In this document: positions 24,701 to 39,700 of the stretch, in pieces
How the letters are laid out: the number at the start of each line of letters is the position of its first letter
Numbering within the stretch: the first letter of the stretch is position 1
Assembly: GCA_008711295.1 (NCBI GenBank)
Contig: VUYV01000036.1
Coordinates: 5,059,904 to 5,123,903 of the forward strand
Source: Anarhynchus alexandrinus
Taxonomy: Eukaryota > Chordata > Aves > Charadriiformes > Charadriidae
DNA length: 64,000 nucleotides
Reading direction: 5' to 3'
Made by a program: the position numbers and the translations under genes
Notes under the pieces: model-generated
The model's database searches: none
What the model saw: the letters and a program-made list of their open reading frames with translations, nothing else
What the model was told of the DNA's origin: nothing

Positions 24701-27700
24701 ACAGCTACACGTACATGTGTGTATGTATGTACTCTGTCACCGATGAGATTGCAATGAATACCCCCTCTTCTTTTACCCTGAAACCTCCCAAGCTTCACTC
24801 TGATGAAGAGCGCTAAGGCTTTCTGTCTCTCACAGATTTTTTCAGCATTTTCCTCCCTGCTAAAAGGGACAGATTGGTGTAAATGAATTGCAGCTTCTCA
24901 GCATAATGTGCAGTTCAGCACTACTTAAGTTCTCTGGTGCTGCAAACAGTGTTGCCAAAACCCGGTAAATTTTTCAAGGGTGTAGCTTTAGGTGAGGTCA
25001 GTGTGTTTTAAGATCATGAACTTACAGGTCCATCCTCTTCCTCTGGTTGTATGTGTTCAGTACTATTTACAGGGCGTTCGAACAGGTTGTCACTGAGAAG
25101 GTCAAGGCTGAGCAATGTAACACAGCACACAGTAGGTGGTACAATAAGAAGGTTCTTACATTTTATTTGGGCCCTTAAAGGCAGGAACAGAACACTGCAA
25201 ACTTAATTTCTGTAAGGGACAATTATTGTGATAATGGTGAAAACCTCGTGTATCCTCAGGATCATAAAGCAGCATTCCTTTTCTCAATTACACAGGGAGG
25301 TGCTTTTCTGACTCATCAAATAAATATGGTATCAATTGTATTGGGACATCAGGGCTTTGATAGAATTATAAGAGAAGCAGCGTATGTGTAGGATTTTGTT
25401 TTCTCTAACAAAGGAATGATCACCTCTCACCTCCTGTAATGATTCCTGTCCACCATGATCTCATTACCATGAACAGAACTGTCTAAACATTTTGGCAAGC
25501 AGTACAGTACTGCACTGGCATTCCTGCTGCCTAAGTGTAACAAGCTTGTTTTATATAAAACATGATTTGTATTTGTGACATACAAAGCTCCCAGGAAAGC
25601 TTTCTAGCTCTTGCAAAGTCTGACAACATCACAATGGGATTAGCTACTTTCTAATTTTCATTCTATTGATCAATTTACACTGTTCAGGCCAACTGTGTTA
25701 GAAAGTCTATAAAATCTGTTTTCCCTCTAAATGCAGAAGCCCATTCAATTCTAATTCCTTCAAGTAGTGCCTAGGACTAAATCTCTTAGTTGTCTAAAAG
25801 ACTACTTGAATTTCACAGAAAATTAATTTCTTGGTTTTTGCCTGTAAAATATGCACTAATAAGGTGCTAAGATGCTCAGTAAAAGGAAAAAAGTTATTAA
25901 AACAAGGGACTTACACGTTCTCCTTTGGGCCCTCGGTCTCCTGGTCTCCCCACAGCACCCTGAAAAATTGTTTTTGAAAAAAGATAAACATATCACTTAA
26001 AGGCTTTGTTGTACATCTGTTAGCAGAACTGAAAGCAACTGCCTAGGATTAACAGCTATAGAATCTCTGAAGCATAAAATACTCTAGTACACAAAAGCAT
26101 GTTTTCCTACCGGAGGACCTGGCAATCCATCTTTTCCATTGATTCCCTACAAGAAAAACAAACACCTTTTAAATAATTATGGTTATGTATAAGCATTTTA
26201 AAAATATAAAGGGTAAAGCTCAAAGTTTAGTGCTGGTATCTGTACATATTCTGAGGCTGTGGAGGCAGTAGTTTGTGTGGTCAAAATACTGAAATACTCA
26301 CAAATAGAATCATAGAATCATTTTGGTTGGAAGAGATCTTTAAGATCATCAAGTCCAACCATTAACCTAACACTGCCAAGTTACCACTAAACCATGTCCC
26401 TCAGCACCACTTCTAGACATCTTTTAAACACCTCCAGGGATGGTGACTCAACCACTTCCCTGAGCAGCCTGTTCCAATACTTGACAACCCTTTTGGTGAA
26501 AATTTTTTTCCCAGTATTCATCCTAAACCTACCCTGGTGAAACTTGAGGCCATTTCCTCTTGTCCTGTCGCTTGTTACTTGGGAGAAGAGACCAACACTC
26601 ACCTCGCTATAACCTCCTTTCAGGTAGCTGCAGAGAGCAATAAGGTCTCCCCTCAGCCTCCTTTTCTCCAGTCTAAACAACCACAGTTCCCTCAGCTGCT
26701 CCTCATAGGCCTTGTGCTCTAGACCCCTCACCAGCTTGGTTTCTCTTCTTTGGACACACTCCAGAACCTCGACGTCTTTCTTGTAGTGCGGGGCCCAAAA
26801 CTGAACACAGTGTTTGAGGTGCGGCCTCACCAGTGCTGAGTACAGGGGGCCAATCACTTCCCTAGTCCTGCTGGTCACACTATTCCTGATACAGGCCAGG
26901 ACGCTGTTGGCCTTCTTGGCCACCTGGGCACACTGCTGGCTCATATTCAGCCGGCTGTCGACCAACACCCCCAGGTCCTTTTCTGCCAGGCAGTTTTCCA
27001 GCCACTCTTCCCCAAGCCCGTAGCGCTACATGGGGTTGTTGTGCCCCAAGAGCAGGACCCGGCACTTGGCCTTGTTGAACCTTCTACCATTGGCCTAGGC
27101 CCATTGATCCAGCCTGTCCAGATCCCTCTATAGAGCCATCCTACCCTCAAGCAGATCAACACTCCCACCCAACTTGGTGTCATCTGCAAACTTACTAAGG
27201 GTGCACTCGATTCCCTTGTCCAGGTAGTTGATAAAGATATTAAAGAGAACCAGCCCCAATACTGAGCCCTGGGGAACACCACTTGTGACCGGCCGCCAAC
27301 TGGGTTTAACTCCATTCACTACAACTCTTTGGGTCCAGCCATCCAGCCAGTTTTTTACCTAGCAAAGCACATGCCCATCCAATCCATGAGCAGCCATTTT
27401 CTCCAGGAGAATGCTGTGGGAAATGGTGTCAAAAGCTTTACTAAAGTCTGGACAAATAGTTTTGAAGCGTGTGCATCAAGAGAGCTCAGGGCCATAATGA
27501 AATGCAAGTGCAGTACATTTCAGCTGAGAGCAGTGCAAAAAAAATATAAAAATCTTCAGCACCAAGATGTGTGTCAACTTTCATGAGCACGCAACTTCAA
27601 ATGACAAGTTATATGGGAATTCTGCAAGCATGTGGAATATGGCCCTGCACATGCACTTTTCCAGTCCCAGCTAGTCATTATACAACCATAGAAGAGATTT

Positions 27701-30700
27701 CTCTTATTCTGGATATTAGCACCGATGCCCTATTAGTGCTTTGCTGTTACACCTTAATAACGAGTGGCCAGATCTCTTCCTTCATCCTTAGGACCTGTGA
27801 CACAGCACAGCTTCAGCCTCCTGGGACTTTTCCTTCCCAAAAGAGTGTAGTCTGATTCATACCACCTCCTGGAAGGCACCCCAGGCCCACATTATCCCCC
27901 AAACTGGAACGTGGCATTGTCTCAGAGAGTGCTAGTTGGCATGGGCCAAAATAACGTCAGAGAGTACATTAACGATTGCACCAGATAACTGCAAGATAAA
28001 TGCTCTGATAAATGCTCTGGCACTGTTTAATTTAATAGGATATACATGAATCTGCACATGCAGCAAACTCACTGCTGTTTCGCTGAGTGAGAAAGAAGGA
28101 TTTGCATGAGCAAAGGCACCAGGAATATTTCCTTCCCTTTCATACTGCAAAGTGGGGTTTTGCACAGATTAGGCACCTCAGGCCAATTTGCTGCTGCACT
28201 TACAGAAATTGTCTCTTCTTTCAAGATGGAAGCGTAATGTGGAGATGTGCCAACAAACTGAAATAGTTTGCTTCTCACGCTTGTCCCCGAAACACCAAGC
28301 TTAGGGGGAGATAATGAGTTCTGTGCTACCCTAGCTGAACCGCTTCTGGAATATAAACTTAGGTTATTTTAAACCAGCTCAGACAGCGCTGACTACACTG
28401 CTGTCACACTTTTATTAAATAAAGAGGTCAGATTAGACATATCCTAAGTGAACAGTAAATGCTTCAGCTGCGGTGTTGCATCACCTGTATACAGAAGAGT
28501 TACAAAGTTTATTCAGAGTCATGAAGCACACACTTCTCTATCTAAACTGAAACTGAGAATGCACTTTGTCACCCCATCCTTTACAGGCTGTGTTGAGTGT
28601 CTGAGTTAATATTCTCCTTCTGAAAAAATATGAGAGGATCCTTTATATCAACAGGATCCAGAGGACCCTCATAAGACCTTTAAAGGTAACTTCTCAGTAA
28701 TATTAACTATTAAAACATTACATTCTTGCCTGGATGGTTAATATTGAGCACTGTAGCTCTAGGTGTTCTTCAGATGTTACCTAGCTTAACACAAAGCAGG
28801 ATGTAATGTCATTTCTTTTGTAACTTCTGATAAACTAAGATTCAACCTTTTGTAATGAACGTAGACATTCACTACAAAATTGCTTACTGGTTTTCCTTGT
28901 GGCCCTTCTGGCCCGGGGAAGCCTATATCTCCTATAGGTCCTCTTTCACCCTAAGAAAAAAAGAAAACACACATATAAATCTGCATGTAAAATCTTGCAT
29001 TTGGTGCTTGAAATATCTGTGTACTCTCATGAGAGTCCAGAGCTCAAATCTGTACTTACGGGTTCCCCTGGCATCCCTGGGGACCCGGGAGATCCCGGCT
29101 TTCCCTGCAAAAAGAAAACATTACCAATTCAAATGACTACGAAGCAAAACACAATTTCTCTTAGGTCAAAAATAAGAGAGGATATATATTTGAGTGAAAT
29201 AGTCATGTTACGGGTCAATAAATGTTTTAAGAGAGCAAAAAGAAATATTTTACCAGATTTTTTTAATATTTGTGCCATGTTAACCTAGCTCTTGTGTACA
29301 ATGTAACTCAACCACTTGGTCCTCTTTGCCCTTTCTGAATACTGAGATAATGCTTTCATGAAATTTTCTTTTACAACACCATGATTTCCTTCTTGAGAAG
29401 TCATTCCCAGATCAAAGTTTATCACTGTATATGTGTAATCAAGATTTCTTTCCTGCAGGTACTTCCTAGTTCTGATTTTTTTTTTAAAAGTGGGTTTATT
29501 ACTGACTTAACGTTTTTTGCAAATTTTCTTCATACTCTTTTTTCAGTCACTTTTATTGTCATTTTATGTTCAGCCTGCCAGAATTCACAATCCTTTCTCA
29601 TCTTATCATTTAGATGATGATTTTAAATGTCTTTATTTTTTTAAATGATGCCTTGCTTTTAACAACCTATCTGGTTCAGCCCCACACAAGAATATATTGC
29701 CCTGAATCTACATTTCCCAGAAATATCCTTAGACCAGATCCTTGGCTGACTTGTACAAGTGAGGGATGTAACACATCACCACCAGTGACAACTTCAGGAC
29801 CAACAGGACTGAAGATTCCTGCTGAGGAAATGGGCATTGATGGCAATTCTTGCAGATTCTTAGTCCAAGACAACCCTGCTCAGCAAAAAGCCAAAGCTAA
29901 AATGAGAGGTTTATATTCCCAAATGGGAAAATGGGTCCACTATTCAATCTAGTGAATCATAAAATCACTAGGGAATAATGCCAGGCAAGGAGGACAAATT
30001 CTTTTCCAGCAAGATATGTGGATATATTTCAAAAACTCTTCCTAGACTACTAAAAGATATTGTTTCTCATACCTCTATTGATTTGTTAATTAAAACTGCA
30101 TAGAATAAAATGTTAAAGCAAATAGTTTAGTGGATTTTATTAGAATGAAATGTAATCAACAGAATGCAACTCCGTCAGTGATGAAGGGAGCTCATTCCAT
30201 ATTTCAAACCCAGCTAGAATAGACGGCAACAAGAATAAGACTTGGAACATATCCAGTGGGAAATAGACAGGAAATGAACAACTGTGATCATCCTAACCAG
30301 TTACTGCATTATTGATTCACAGTGTGAAATATATTTCAGAGCAACAAACTTTGAAAATCTTACATGGGTTATAAAAGTCAGAGAAATACTTCTCTTTTCC
30401 CCTTAAATGTACAATTTTACCTTGTTTTAGGAGAACTTAACTAAATTAAGCTATTTAAGTTGATGTTCTCTCTTGAAACTCACAGTAAATAGACTAAATC
30501 AGTGGCTAATGAAAATGGGAGTGCACAGACACAAACTTCTCTTTATTTCATGAAGCACATATTTATAATTTAAAAACAGCTCCTGAATGGATTGGTAGCT
30601 GCCCAAATTTAATAATAAATGTATTTGCATATAAATAAGTCCATATTGCCTCGTGAAATATGGATAAACTTTTTTATTAAACTGTGAATGCAATCTAAAG

Positions 30701-33700
30701 AAAAGTCTTCATTTCCTTTAAGAACACAAATGAATAATTATCATTTCAATTTATCATTAGTTACATTTATTTTCATCTACAACAAAGTTTCAGGATGACT
30801 TTCAGAAACTTCTCTGAATACCATATGTAAATAGCTGACAAAGCATTCCCCTAAAGCAAATGTTTGATCGACTTGATATGCAGACCCTTGCGGATTGCAA
30901 TAACTAACACTCATAATTTTCCTTTGTGGTAGAAAGATGCTCACAAATTTGTGCGTGCCCAGGAACACAGAAAATGTCTTTATCTATATTAAACTGAGGC
31001 AATGAGAAGAATCTTATACGCTTTCTTAACTAAGCATATGCAGCTTCAAATTCCAGCGTTATCATGTATTCACACCATTCCCTCCTGTCATTTTAATAAT
31101 AATATGAACCCTCAGTGGTATTAAAACTCTAATCTCTTTAGGAAAAACACATCATTTTCATACCCGCCTGTGAAGCATTAGCCAAGCGCTGGCATTCCAC
31201 AAACAGTGATTGAGCTCAGCACCTTGCTTCACCTGTTTTTTCAGCTTCTAACAAAGTGAGTTTTCTTTAATGAATATACATACCGGTGTCCCTGCTACTC
31301 CTGGTGTGCCAGCTGGTCCACGGTCACCCTGAAGAAAAGATAAATCTATACTTAAACGGTAACACTCAAACCAGAAATTTGTTTGTGGATTCCCATTAAA
31401 ACCTGAGGAAGGATTACTCAGTGAACTGAAAGTGAGGACAAGAGCCAGGCTCTGCTAAATGCTAATATTTAGCTCTGCTACTGACTCATTTTACAGACTT
31501 AAGCAAGTAACTTAAATACTTTGTTTAGGTCCTCTTGTATAATATCATAATTTCCATGCCACCCCTTATACTCTGCTTGAGGCCTTCCTTGAAAAGGGAT
31601 GGAAAGTTATCTGTAGTTTTTCAAATAGTTATAATTTGTGGTCATGACAATGACCAAAATTCACATAGGGTAACTCACTATTATATCAACGTCCCCATAT
31701 TTATCCCTGAGGGTGGTGAGGCACAGGAACAGATTGCCCAGAGAAGCTGTGGATGCCCCATCCCTGGAAGTGTTCAAGGACAGGTTGGATGGGGCTTTGA
31801 GCAACCTGGTCTAATGGAAGGTGTCCCTGCCCATGGCAGGGGGTTTGGAACTAGATGATCTTTAAGGTCCCTTCCAACTCTAACCAATTTATGATTCTAT
31901 GATATTTATGATGTATCTTTCAAAGAAGTTTTTGCCTTCCTGCTACCCAGTCGCCCATTTGCTGCAAGTCAGCATCCTCGATTTGGTTGCGCCATGGTCC
32001 TTTCAGAGCAGTTTCTCCTTTTAGCATACAGCTACCTTCATCTATGCTTTATGCTAAGACAACAGCTTTTCTGCTGGAGCTGATGTGTTACGAGGACAAA
32101 TTCATCTTTCTCTCTTGAGAGGACTATAACCCAAAACAGACAGACGGAGCTCACCAGTGCCAAAACTCTACACAGCGAGATTTGCCCTAACCCACTGCTG
32201 ATGTGTGTTGTCTGTAACACCACATTCTGCTAGTGCAACGTTGGTCAAAAAAGTCAGAAAAAAAATCAGGCTCCTGGTTTCTATAACCATGTCAGAAAAG
32301 CCCCAGCACAGTTAAAGCCATACCAACAGAAGAATATTTCTGTGGGATGAGTTTATGTTACCTGGATCTGTTTTGGAAAAGCTCCACCAACACAGCTACA
32401 GCCACGTTCTGCTATGCAGAAGAGCCCCAGGAGATGTTGGGATTTGTAGTTTCTGTTCTTATACCTAGCACTGATTTGTTTCATTCTCATCATTTTGTTC
32501 TGGTAGTGCAATGATAATGCTGGAGGCCGAGAGAAGTCACTTAACGCAAGTGAGGAACACAACATACACCTCAAGAACACTTGAGCACTGAGGATCTGCA
32601 GCAGGGCATATTGGCTGGAGCACTGCACTCTGTCCCTGCGGTTATTCTGGACCCAGAACCTGTATAGTGGTGTTTCCCCTATAAGCTGGCTATGACAGTG
32701 AAGCCAGAAATTCCTAACACCTCCCTTGTAATTTTTTTTCTTTTAAGGGTTATTCTGGTCCTTTCAGCAACATGATTCACAGCATGGCTGCACGAACCAC
32801 TGTGCCAGCACAGCTGAGGGAAAGGGACTTTTTACCCTGAGGACACAAAGTTCTTAAGCCAGTTCATGAAATTACAGCCAACATTGTCTGTGGAAGATGG
32901 CACTCTGCTACACAGATGTACCTAATAGCTCTAAATTAAAAACCAGCATGCACTATACTGTTGGGACTGGCAGGCAGACTCTGGGATTCTGTTCATTTAT
33001 TTGCACTAGAAATGTGGAATTTTGACCAAATTTAGTTAAAGGAAAGGATATTTTTACTTTGGGAAAGGGCCAAATACTCACTTAGCTTGTTTACACGATC
33101 AGCTCTGCTTATTCCCTTTATTTAATTCTTGTCCCTACTTTGTTTCACTTAGACCTGTAATATCTCCCTGTGTTTATTCATTTTGAAATCAGACTAGTCT
33201 TTAATTGCTTGTAAATTGTAGCCTTCCAGAGCAAGAATCATCTCACGTAATTTAAACATCTAGTATAGGCACCTTCCTTAGATCTTGTCACTCCCCACTC
33301 TCTGCACAAGTAGGAGTAATGCACAGTGATATTAAGAGAGAAACTTTTCGTTTACATTGCTTTTTTATGAAAAATAAGTTTCAGTAAACTAGTTTTGTAT
33401 TAAGTCATTCAATAACATGTAACTCAAAAAGCTGAATAAATATTCCACCTTCACAAAAAATTACTCCCTTTTCTTCTTAAATTTAGAAGATATGGGCAAA
33501 ATCAAACTGGTTTCACTGACAGAAAACATACAGATTTTTTCATTTATCTGCTGATTTTTTTTGTATTTTGCCATATTTAGGAATGAATACCAAAATCTTT
33601 ACATTTTTAGCATTTCATAACAAGCTTTTCTCTAAATTCAGCCTCCACAACTAGTAAGCGAAAAGCTGAAATGTGCCACCAGCTGAAGGAAAGGATCACT

Positions 33701-36700
33701 TCCTAGCACCGGAATACACACTTAAACTACAGGAAGGAGCTGGAGAATATGATACAGTTTGGGATGTGTTATGGTGCCATCATACACGCAGTACGGAGCG
33801 CGAGAAAAGCAAAACAGACAAAAGGGGCCTTTTTTAGAATAATGAGCAACAGTCTGAGAAAAGAGATTTTTGCTCACTTCAGAGCAGGACGCAATGCAGC
33901 AGGAACTGTAGAGAATCAGTCTCTCCCTCTGTTTCTACTCTTTTCTATATTTTTACATTCATCTGAAATAGTCTAATTTTTGTATGGAAATCTTGCATGC
34001 ACAAGGCCTAGGCTAATTCAGGTACAAACTTCTTTTCAGATCTGTAGCTGTGCTGTGAGTCTGAGAACAAGACAGACAGATTGTAAGCGTAAGACGATGT
34101 ACAATAGAGAACAAGAACTAGTGATCTTACTTAGGACCATGTTAACTTCATTACTAATATAGTTATATATACACTGTATACAGTATATACTATATAGTAT
34201 ATAGCAGTATTCTACCAAGTTAAGAAAACAAAATATTACAAGACTTCCTACACACAATATTCCATTTGCCAAAAATGAAAATTTATGTTGGGTGAGTATT
34301 TGATTTAGATCCACAGTAAAGCAAAAAAAGGAAACACAGATAAACATGCAAATATTTTACTCACAGAAACATTATCTTACACACAGGAAAAAAAAAAATC
34401 AAACAAGTTTTCAGGAAACATTTAGCTGCAGATTTTGTTTGCCCCTAAGGAGCCATGAGTTCTTTTTAAGAGTCCTACCTTTTCCCCTGGGAGTCCTTCC
34501 AGTCCTGGTAATCCCATTGGTCCTGGGTCTCCCTGATTATTTTTTTTTTTTAATTAAAAAGGATTGCATACATTAGAATTTCTGTACTCCACATGAGAAA
34601 TGTTTATGTAACTTCAGATTAGTAAACCAGCTAACCAGTTATTAAGTGAACCATTTTTGTTATGCCCTGTTTTACTGATCTGCAAATTAAGCTTTTCCCA
34701 GAGGCACTGTGATCAACGTTTTTAATTTTGATGAAGAATGTAATCCAGAAGACTCCTCTCCAGTGTTCTTGCAAGCCAAGGTCAGCTCTAAAGCACCCCC
34801 AGGCAGTAAAGCCCCGGGGTGTAAGCATATGCTGTCAACCAGAGGAACCAACCTCCAAGCAATTCTGTGCTCTGTTCCTTAAACAAAGCTTACTCTGCAG
34901 CAAGAGACACACAGATTAGGTCCCTGTGCAGGTCTTCAAATTTTGAAATAAAACCAGAAACATGTTTCACTGGAGAAATCAGTTTAATGCGTAGAATGGG
35001 GAGGCCCTTCTAATTATTTTCCATTTTAAAGAAAATCGATAGTTTACCACAGAGATTTAAACTGCAGCAAACAATTCCAGTATTTCAGCAATTCTCAGTT
35101 ACATCAAAAGCCACAGCAAATTCCTGCCTGTATTTCATGAAGTCTCTGACAGATCTCTCTTTCCACACCTAAACTCTGTTTGGGAGATGCTGCTTCCTGA
35201 GTAGGAAGTGGACACTGGTACAGAAAGACGTATTTGGCTTCTGGGCATTATGGTGAAACAAAAAAAGAAGGTGTGTGACTTTTTTTGAAAATAGATTAAC
35301 CAACTGTTTTAGGAAACTATCTCACATTTTTTAAAAATCCATTTTTTAAAACAATACCCATTTAAAATGACATTTGATACCAGCATACTTTGTGGGCTAA
35401 ACCATCAATACTCAAATTTTACTATTGTCTTTCGAGTATTTTCACTGACATCCAGTCATCAAAATCCAATACCTGTAAGTTTCAACTTCGCCACCTTCAA
35501 GGTTCGGAACTGTAGTGACAAATTGCAAGCTAATGGCAAACACAGTTTCTCTATTATAAAGGCAAGTTACGTCACATGTCAAGGACTTGGGGAAAAATGT
35601 GCATGGAGTCAGGATTTGGATCTACATTCTGCTGGTGGCTAACCCTATGCAACTGCTCAAGATTCTTCCACTAGTTGTCCTTCCCCTCCTCATAATTTTT
35701 AAAGAAAGATCACGTGAAAAGGACATAACACAATGCTTAAAGGAAAAAAAAAATATAAAAAAGTTAAATAGATCTGCTTTTGAATGTCAAACTGCATAGT
35801 TGAAAGGTATAGTGGTTCCTGTGATCATCATCATCTTGCTCACCAGAAGCAATGGGATCATACTGTGGCTAACTGTCATGCCATTTCCAAAGAAAACATC
35901 AACTTCTAGTTGTTACTAGCTAGCATGATGTAGCACATTGTCCTTTCTCCCTTATCACTTTCAAGATAATGTCGAGAACAATGTAATACCTCTTAAGGTA
36001 TTTTCTACCTTCATGTCACATTCTCTATTCTTAGATATATCCAGGGACAGCTCAGCAGAGATGAATACACAAGCAGTTAATACTATGTTCAGTCATTCAT
36101 TATATTATCACTTAGAACTATTTACCAGAAATTGCAAAATTCACAAGCCTGGCAATTAAAAAGGCTTTTTCAGACGTACTGATTCTGCAGGAGTTAAGTG
36201 ACCTGCTAAAGAACGTTAATGGACTCTTCCACCCTTGTGACCAGGATCATGTGTTGAACTAGTTGGGGAATTCTCTATCGTGACCAAAAAATACATACAT
36301 ACCACTGTGCCAGGATCTCCTTTTGGACCCTGCGAAGAAACAAAGAAGTGGAAACATGCTTAAAAAAGAATAGAGTTACACAATAAGATGATATTTTTTG
36401 TTTTACTGCATTATGAATATACTTTGCTAATATTGATTCTACATGCACTGCATGGAGTCCAGCCCTCTCAGCTGATCAATTTAGTACGAAATCTTAGTAA
36501 TATCTGATTCTTGTTTTGTTGTTCCAGAATACAGAGGAAGATAGCTCTGTGGCCCAGTGCGAGCCCGTGACTACAAACAGCACAGAATGTAAGGACAAAG
36601 TCCTCACTGGTGGTGACAACATTTTTATGTGGTTACCAAAATGACAATCATCTTAAAACAGCAGAACTCGCCTAAGACACTAACAAGAAAGAGGACCTAA

Positions 36701-39700
36701 ATAAGTGCACAGCATCTTTGGCGCCACAGAACCAAAGCAACACTGTCCAGCTGGAAGGCGGTGCACTGGCACTCTGCAGCGTGGAAGACACCAGCCCTGT
36801 ATTACTGGCACTCTATAATTCTCATTTTCATACATTTTTTTTCTGCACTGTAGCTACATGCAGTGAATCGGAGGCAGAACTGAGGTCAGAATTCACGAGC
36901 TTTTAACTTCTGGCACCAACTTTAATCCATTACAAAACTATGCCATCACTAACTATAAATACTACATTACACATTTTAAGATACTAGGATACTTTCACTA
37001 AAGAGCCCAATACCAAATTATGTACCATTTTTGCAGCCTTTACTTGCTAGGGTGAAATACTTAAATCAAAGCGAACTACTCTCCAAAATGGGCTAAAATG
37101 CTTGATAAACACAGAAAACCACATTATCATTTACTACATACCAATCATATCCTTATTTTTTCCATCTTTCACATATAAAATCAAATTCCATGCCACTTAC
37201 TAAAACTGCACACAACTAACCAACCCCTCTGTTACTATGTTAATTAACTATGAGAAATTATGTTTCTGTTGATACTTACTGGGGGTCCTGGTGGACCTGG
37301 ATAACTAGCGACGCTCACACCTCCCTGTAACAGCAAGTTTAAAAGTTGAGTTGGGCCAGAATTAGGTGTTGATTGAAAAAAACCCCAAAACATTAGAAAC
37401 AAATACCTGCAGTTTATATAAGCTGCTCATTCCATTTCTTTCATTGTAAGGCATACCCTTTAAAACATAAAAACCAAGTAAGCGTCACAATTATGAATTA
37501 TAAAGGCAAAACTCTTGCCCTGTTCAAGGCCCGTAGCTCAGCAAAGCTGAAGTATCATTTTTGTTCTCAATCAATTTTTCAAAGATTCCAGATATTTTAG
37601 AAAGAACAGAAGATACATACCAATGCAGCTTGGGACTTTTTTTTTGAATTATGAAACCAGGAACCTGTAAATCTCAGTGTACGTTATATTTTGATATTTA
37701 CTATTATAATCCTCCAGAATTGATTTTGTCTTAGGTGCTATTCCAGTTAATTTGGAGTCCAGTGATCTCCACGGACTTTCCCTAGGTTCCCTAAGTTCCC
37801 TGATCTCAGGTACCTAAGCTGTCTAAATTACTCTAATAACATTGGATATCAAGGTTAACTCATTTGACCAACTTTCTACGATAGCTTTAGTGACCTGAGC
37901 TTACTCAGTGATGAATCACCCCCCCCCCAAAAAAAAAAGAGTACATGAACCTGTACAAAAACACATTGTTGTCTTCCTGCCCTGTTAATACATGTTCGAT
38001 TGATAGTCAATTCTTTATATTACAGTTATATATCTTTATATTACAGTTTCACTCACAGGTATATTGCTCCTAATATAACATTCAAAATATAAAACAAAAT
38101 GTCTCACCGGAGGCCCAGGTGGTCCAGGTTTCCCAGGAGAACCTTCACTACCCTAGTACAGCAAGAGATTCACACAACTTATTTACTGTAACTGATGTCC
38201 AGATCTATTCCACACCCAAGATACGATGACCATAATGATAATAAACAAGAGATGTAGTCAATATGAGCAAGTAATATCAAGAATAAATTTTCCTGCTTAG
38301 CTCCTGCTTAAGCTTTAGGTAAGTTATTAATCATTACTTTATACTAGTTTTTATTTTGTTAGTTACTTGATGCTTTATGTGTAGTAACATCCTTGTGGAA
38401 AAATAGTACGGGTAACCTGGGTTGTGAAACACTTCATATACACCAGGAGGGAGAGGAAAAAAAAAAAAAGAGTTGTTAATATCAATTTTTAAGCATCTGG
38501 CAGACAAAAGTTAACATTTGTTTTATGCTTTGTGTATTATTTTGCAAAAGCCAATCCTCAGTTGATCATCCACAGGTAAATAAAGAAAAGCTGCTGCTTC
38601 AAAAGTTCAGTTTATTTAGAAACACACTGAATAAAAATAAAGATCTCCTTTATTGAGAGATATATGAATAACTTTCGGGGGTTTACTGCAAAATATTCAC
38701 CTGTGGTTACCTGTATCTGTAGTTTGTTCTGCTGACGGGCACTGAATTGTTTATATTAAAGATAACAAGCTTCTGAGTTTTTGCCCCAGCAGAATGGTGG
38801 GGTCTCTAAGCAGTGTAGAGTTACAAAGGTTTCAACATCAAATTTCCCAAACATGATCTTTTCAAGATCTCATCACTACGATTCAGTTGAAAGCACTGTA
38901 TAATTTGGAACACGTCTGCCAGAATTTTTACTGACTTCATTTGATCTTATTAGACAAATGTCAGGGAGACGCTTAGGCTGCATATTCAAAATTATTAAGG
39001 TGGTAAAAGTCAAGCCAAGTGTTCAATGGCAATAACTGGCTCACCAGAAAAATATAATTGTAATTAAATGTTTATACTAGGATGATTTCCAAATGGTCCT
39101 GCTAATTGATAGAAACTGTCATCCTCCAAAGAGCGATTTGGACTACTTCACAGGGAATAAAAATACTATACTTTAGAAAACATACTATGTGATCATTTCT
39201 CAAACATGTTCCCCAGACAAAGGAAGGAGGACGAAATTATTCTGGCTATATTTCAGTTTACTTCATCACTCTTCAGCCATCTGACTTTTGCCCTTTTTAG
39301 TTGAGGAGACACTAGTTATAGAGCAGTGGCTTCTCATTCCCACCTGTGTGTGCATTGTAAGCAAGGAACTAACAAAGTGATTTGCATTTGGTTGCACAAA
39401 AAGGAAATAAGTGTGGTAAATTTTTGCTATTATGGTCTGCAAGGAGACAGCTCTCCATCAAATTTTATACTGACATAATTTCAGAGCTTTACAAAATAGT
39501 TTCCTTTCTTACTCATACCAGAGTCAAGGTTTTGTAGAGTATTGGTAGGATCATATACATTGATGTGGCAATGCTATGCCTGGAAAACTCCAGGCTAAAG
39601 CTGGAAAAAACCTTCAGAAAAGTATAGTCATATACTTTTACCAGGAAGTATTTTGCAGCAAATTAAGTTTGTGTCTGCTGTATTTCACTGATTTGAGGTG

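Larger units (their letters stand above)
20180..25914 (-). other. Intron between e27 and e28 (5.7 kb)
   Basis: Contains a full-length solo LTR (21432-22447). A small (AAAG)n run lies at about 21119-21136. The remainder is unremarkable AT-rich intron with no collagen-like exon on the minus strand. Confidence 0.85.

Noticed and set aside
26387..26968. A 193-codon minus-strand open frame as a host gene
   Set aside because: It is the C-terminal part of CR1 reverse transcriptase, followed on the minus strand by the CR1 3' tail.
34155..34205. Alternating ATAC/GTAT palindromic patch
   Set aside because: Simple AT-rich low-complexity sequence; palindromes arise easily here.
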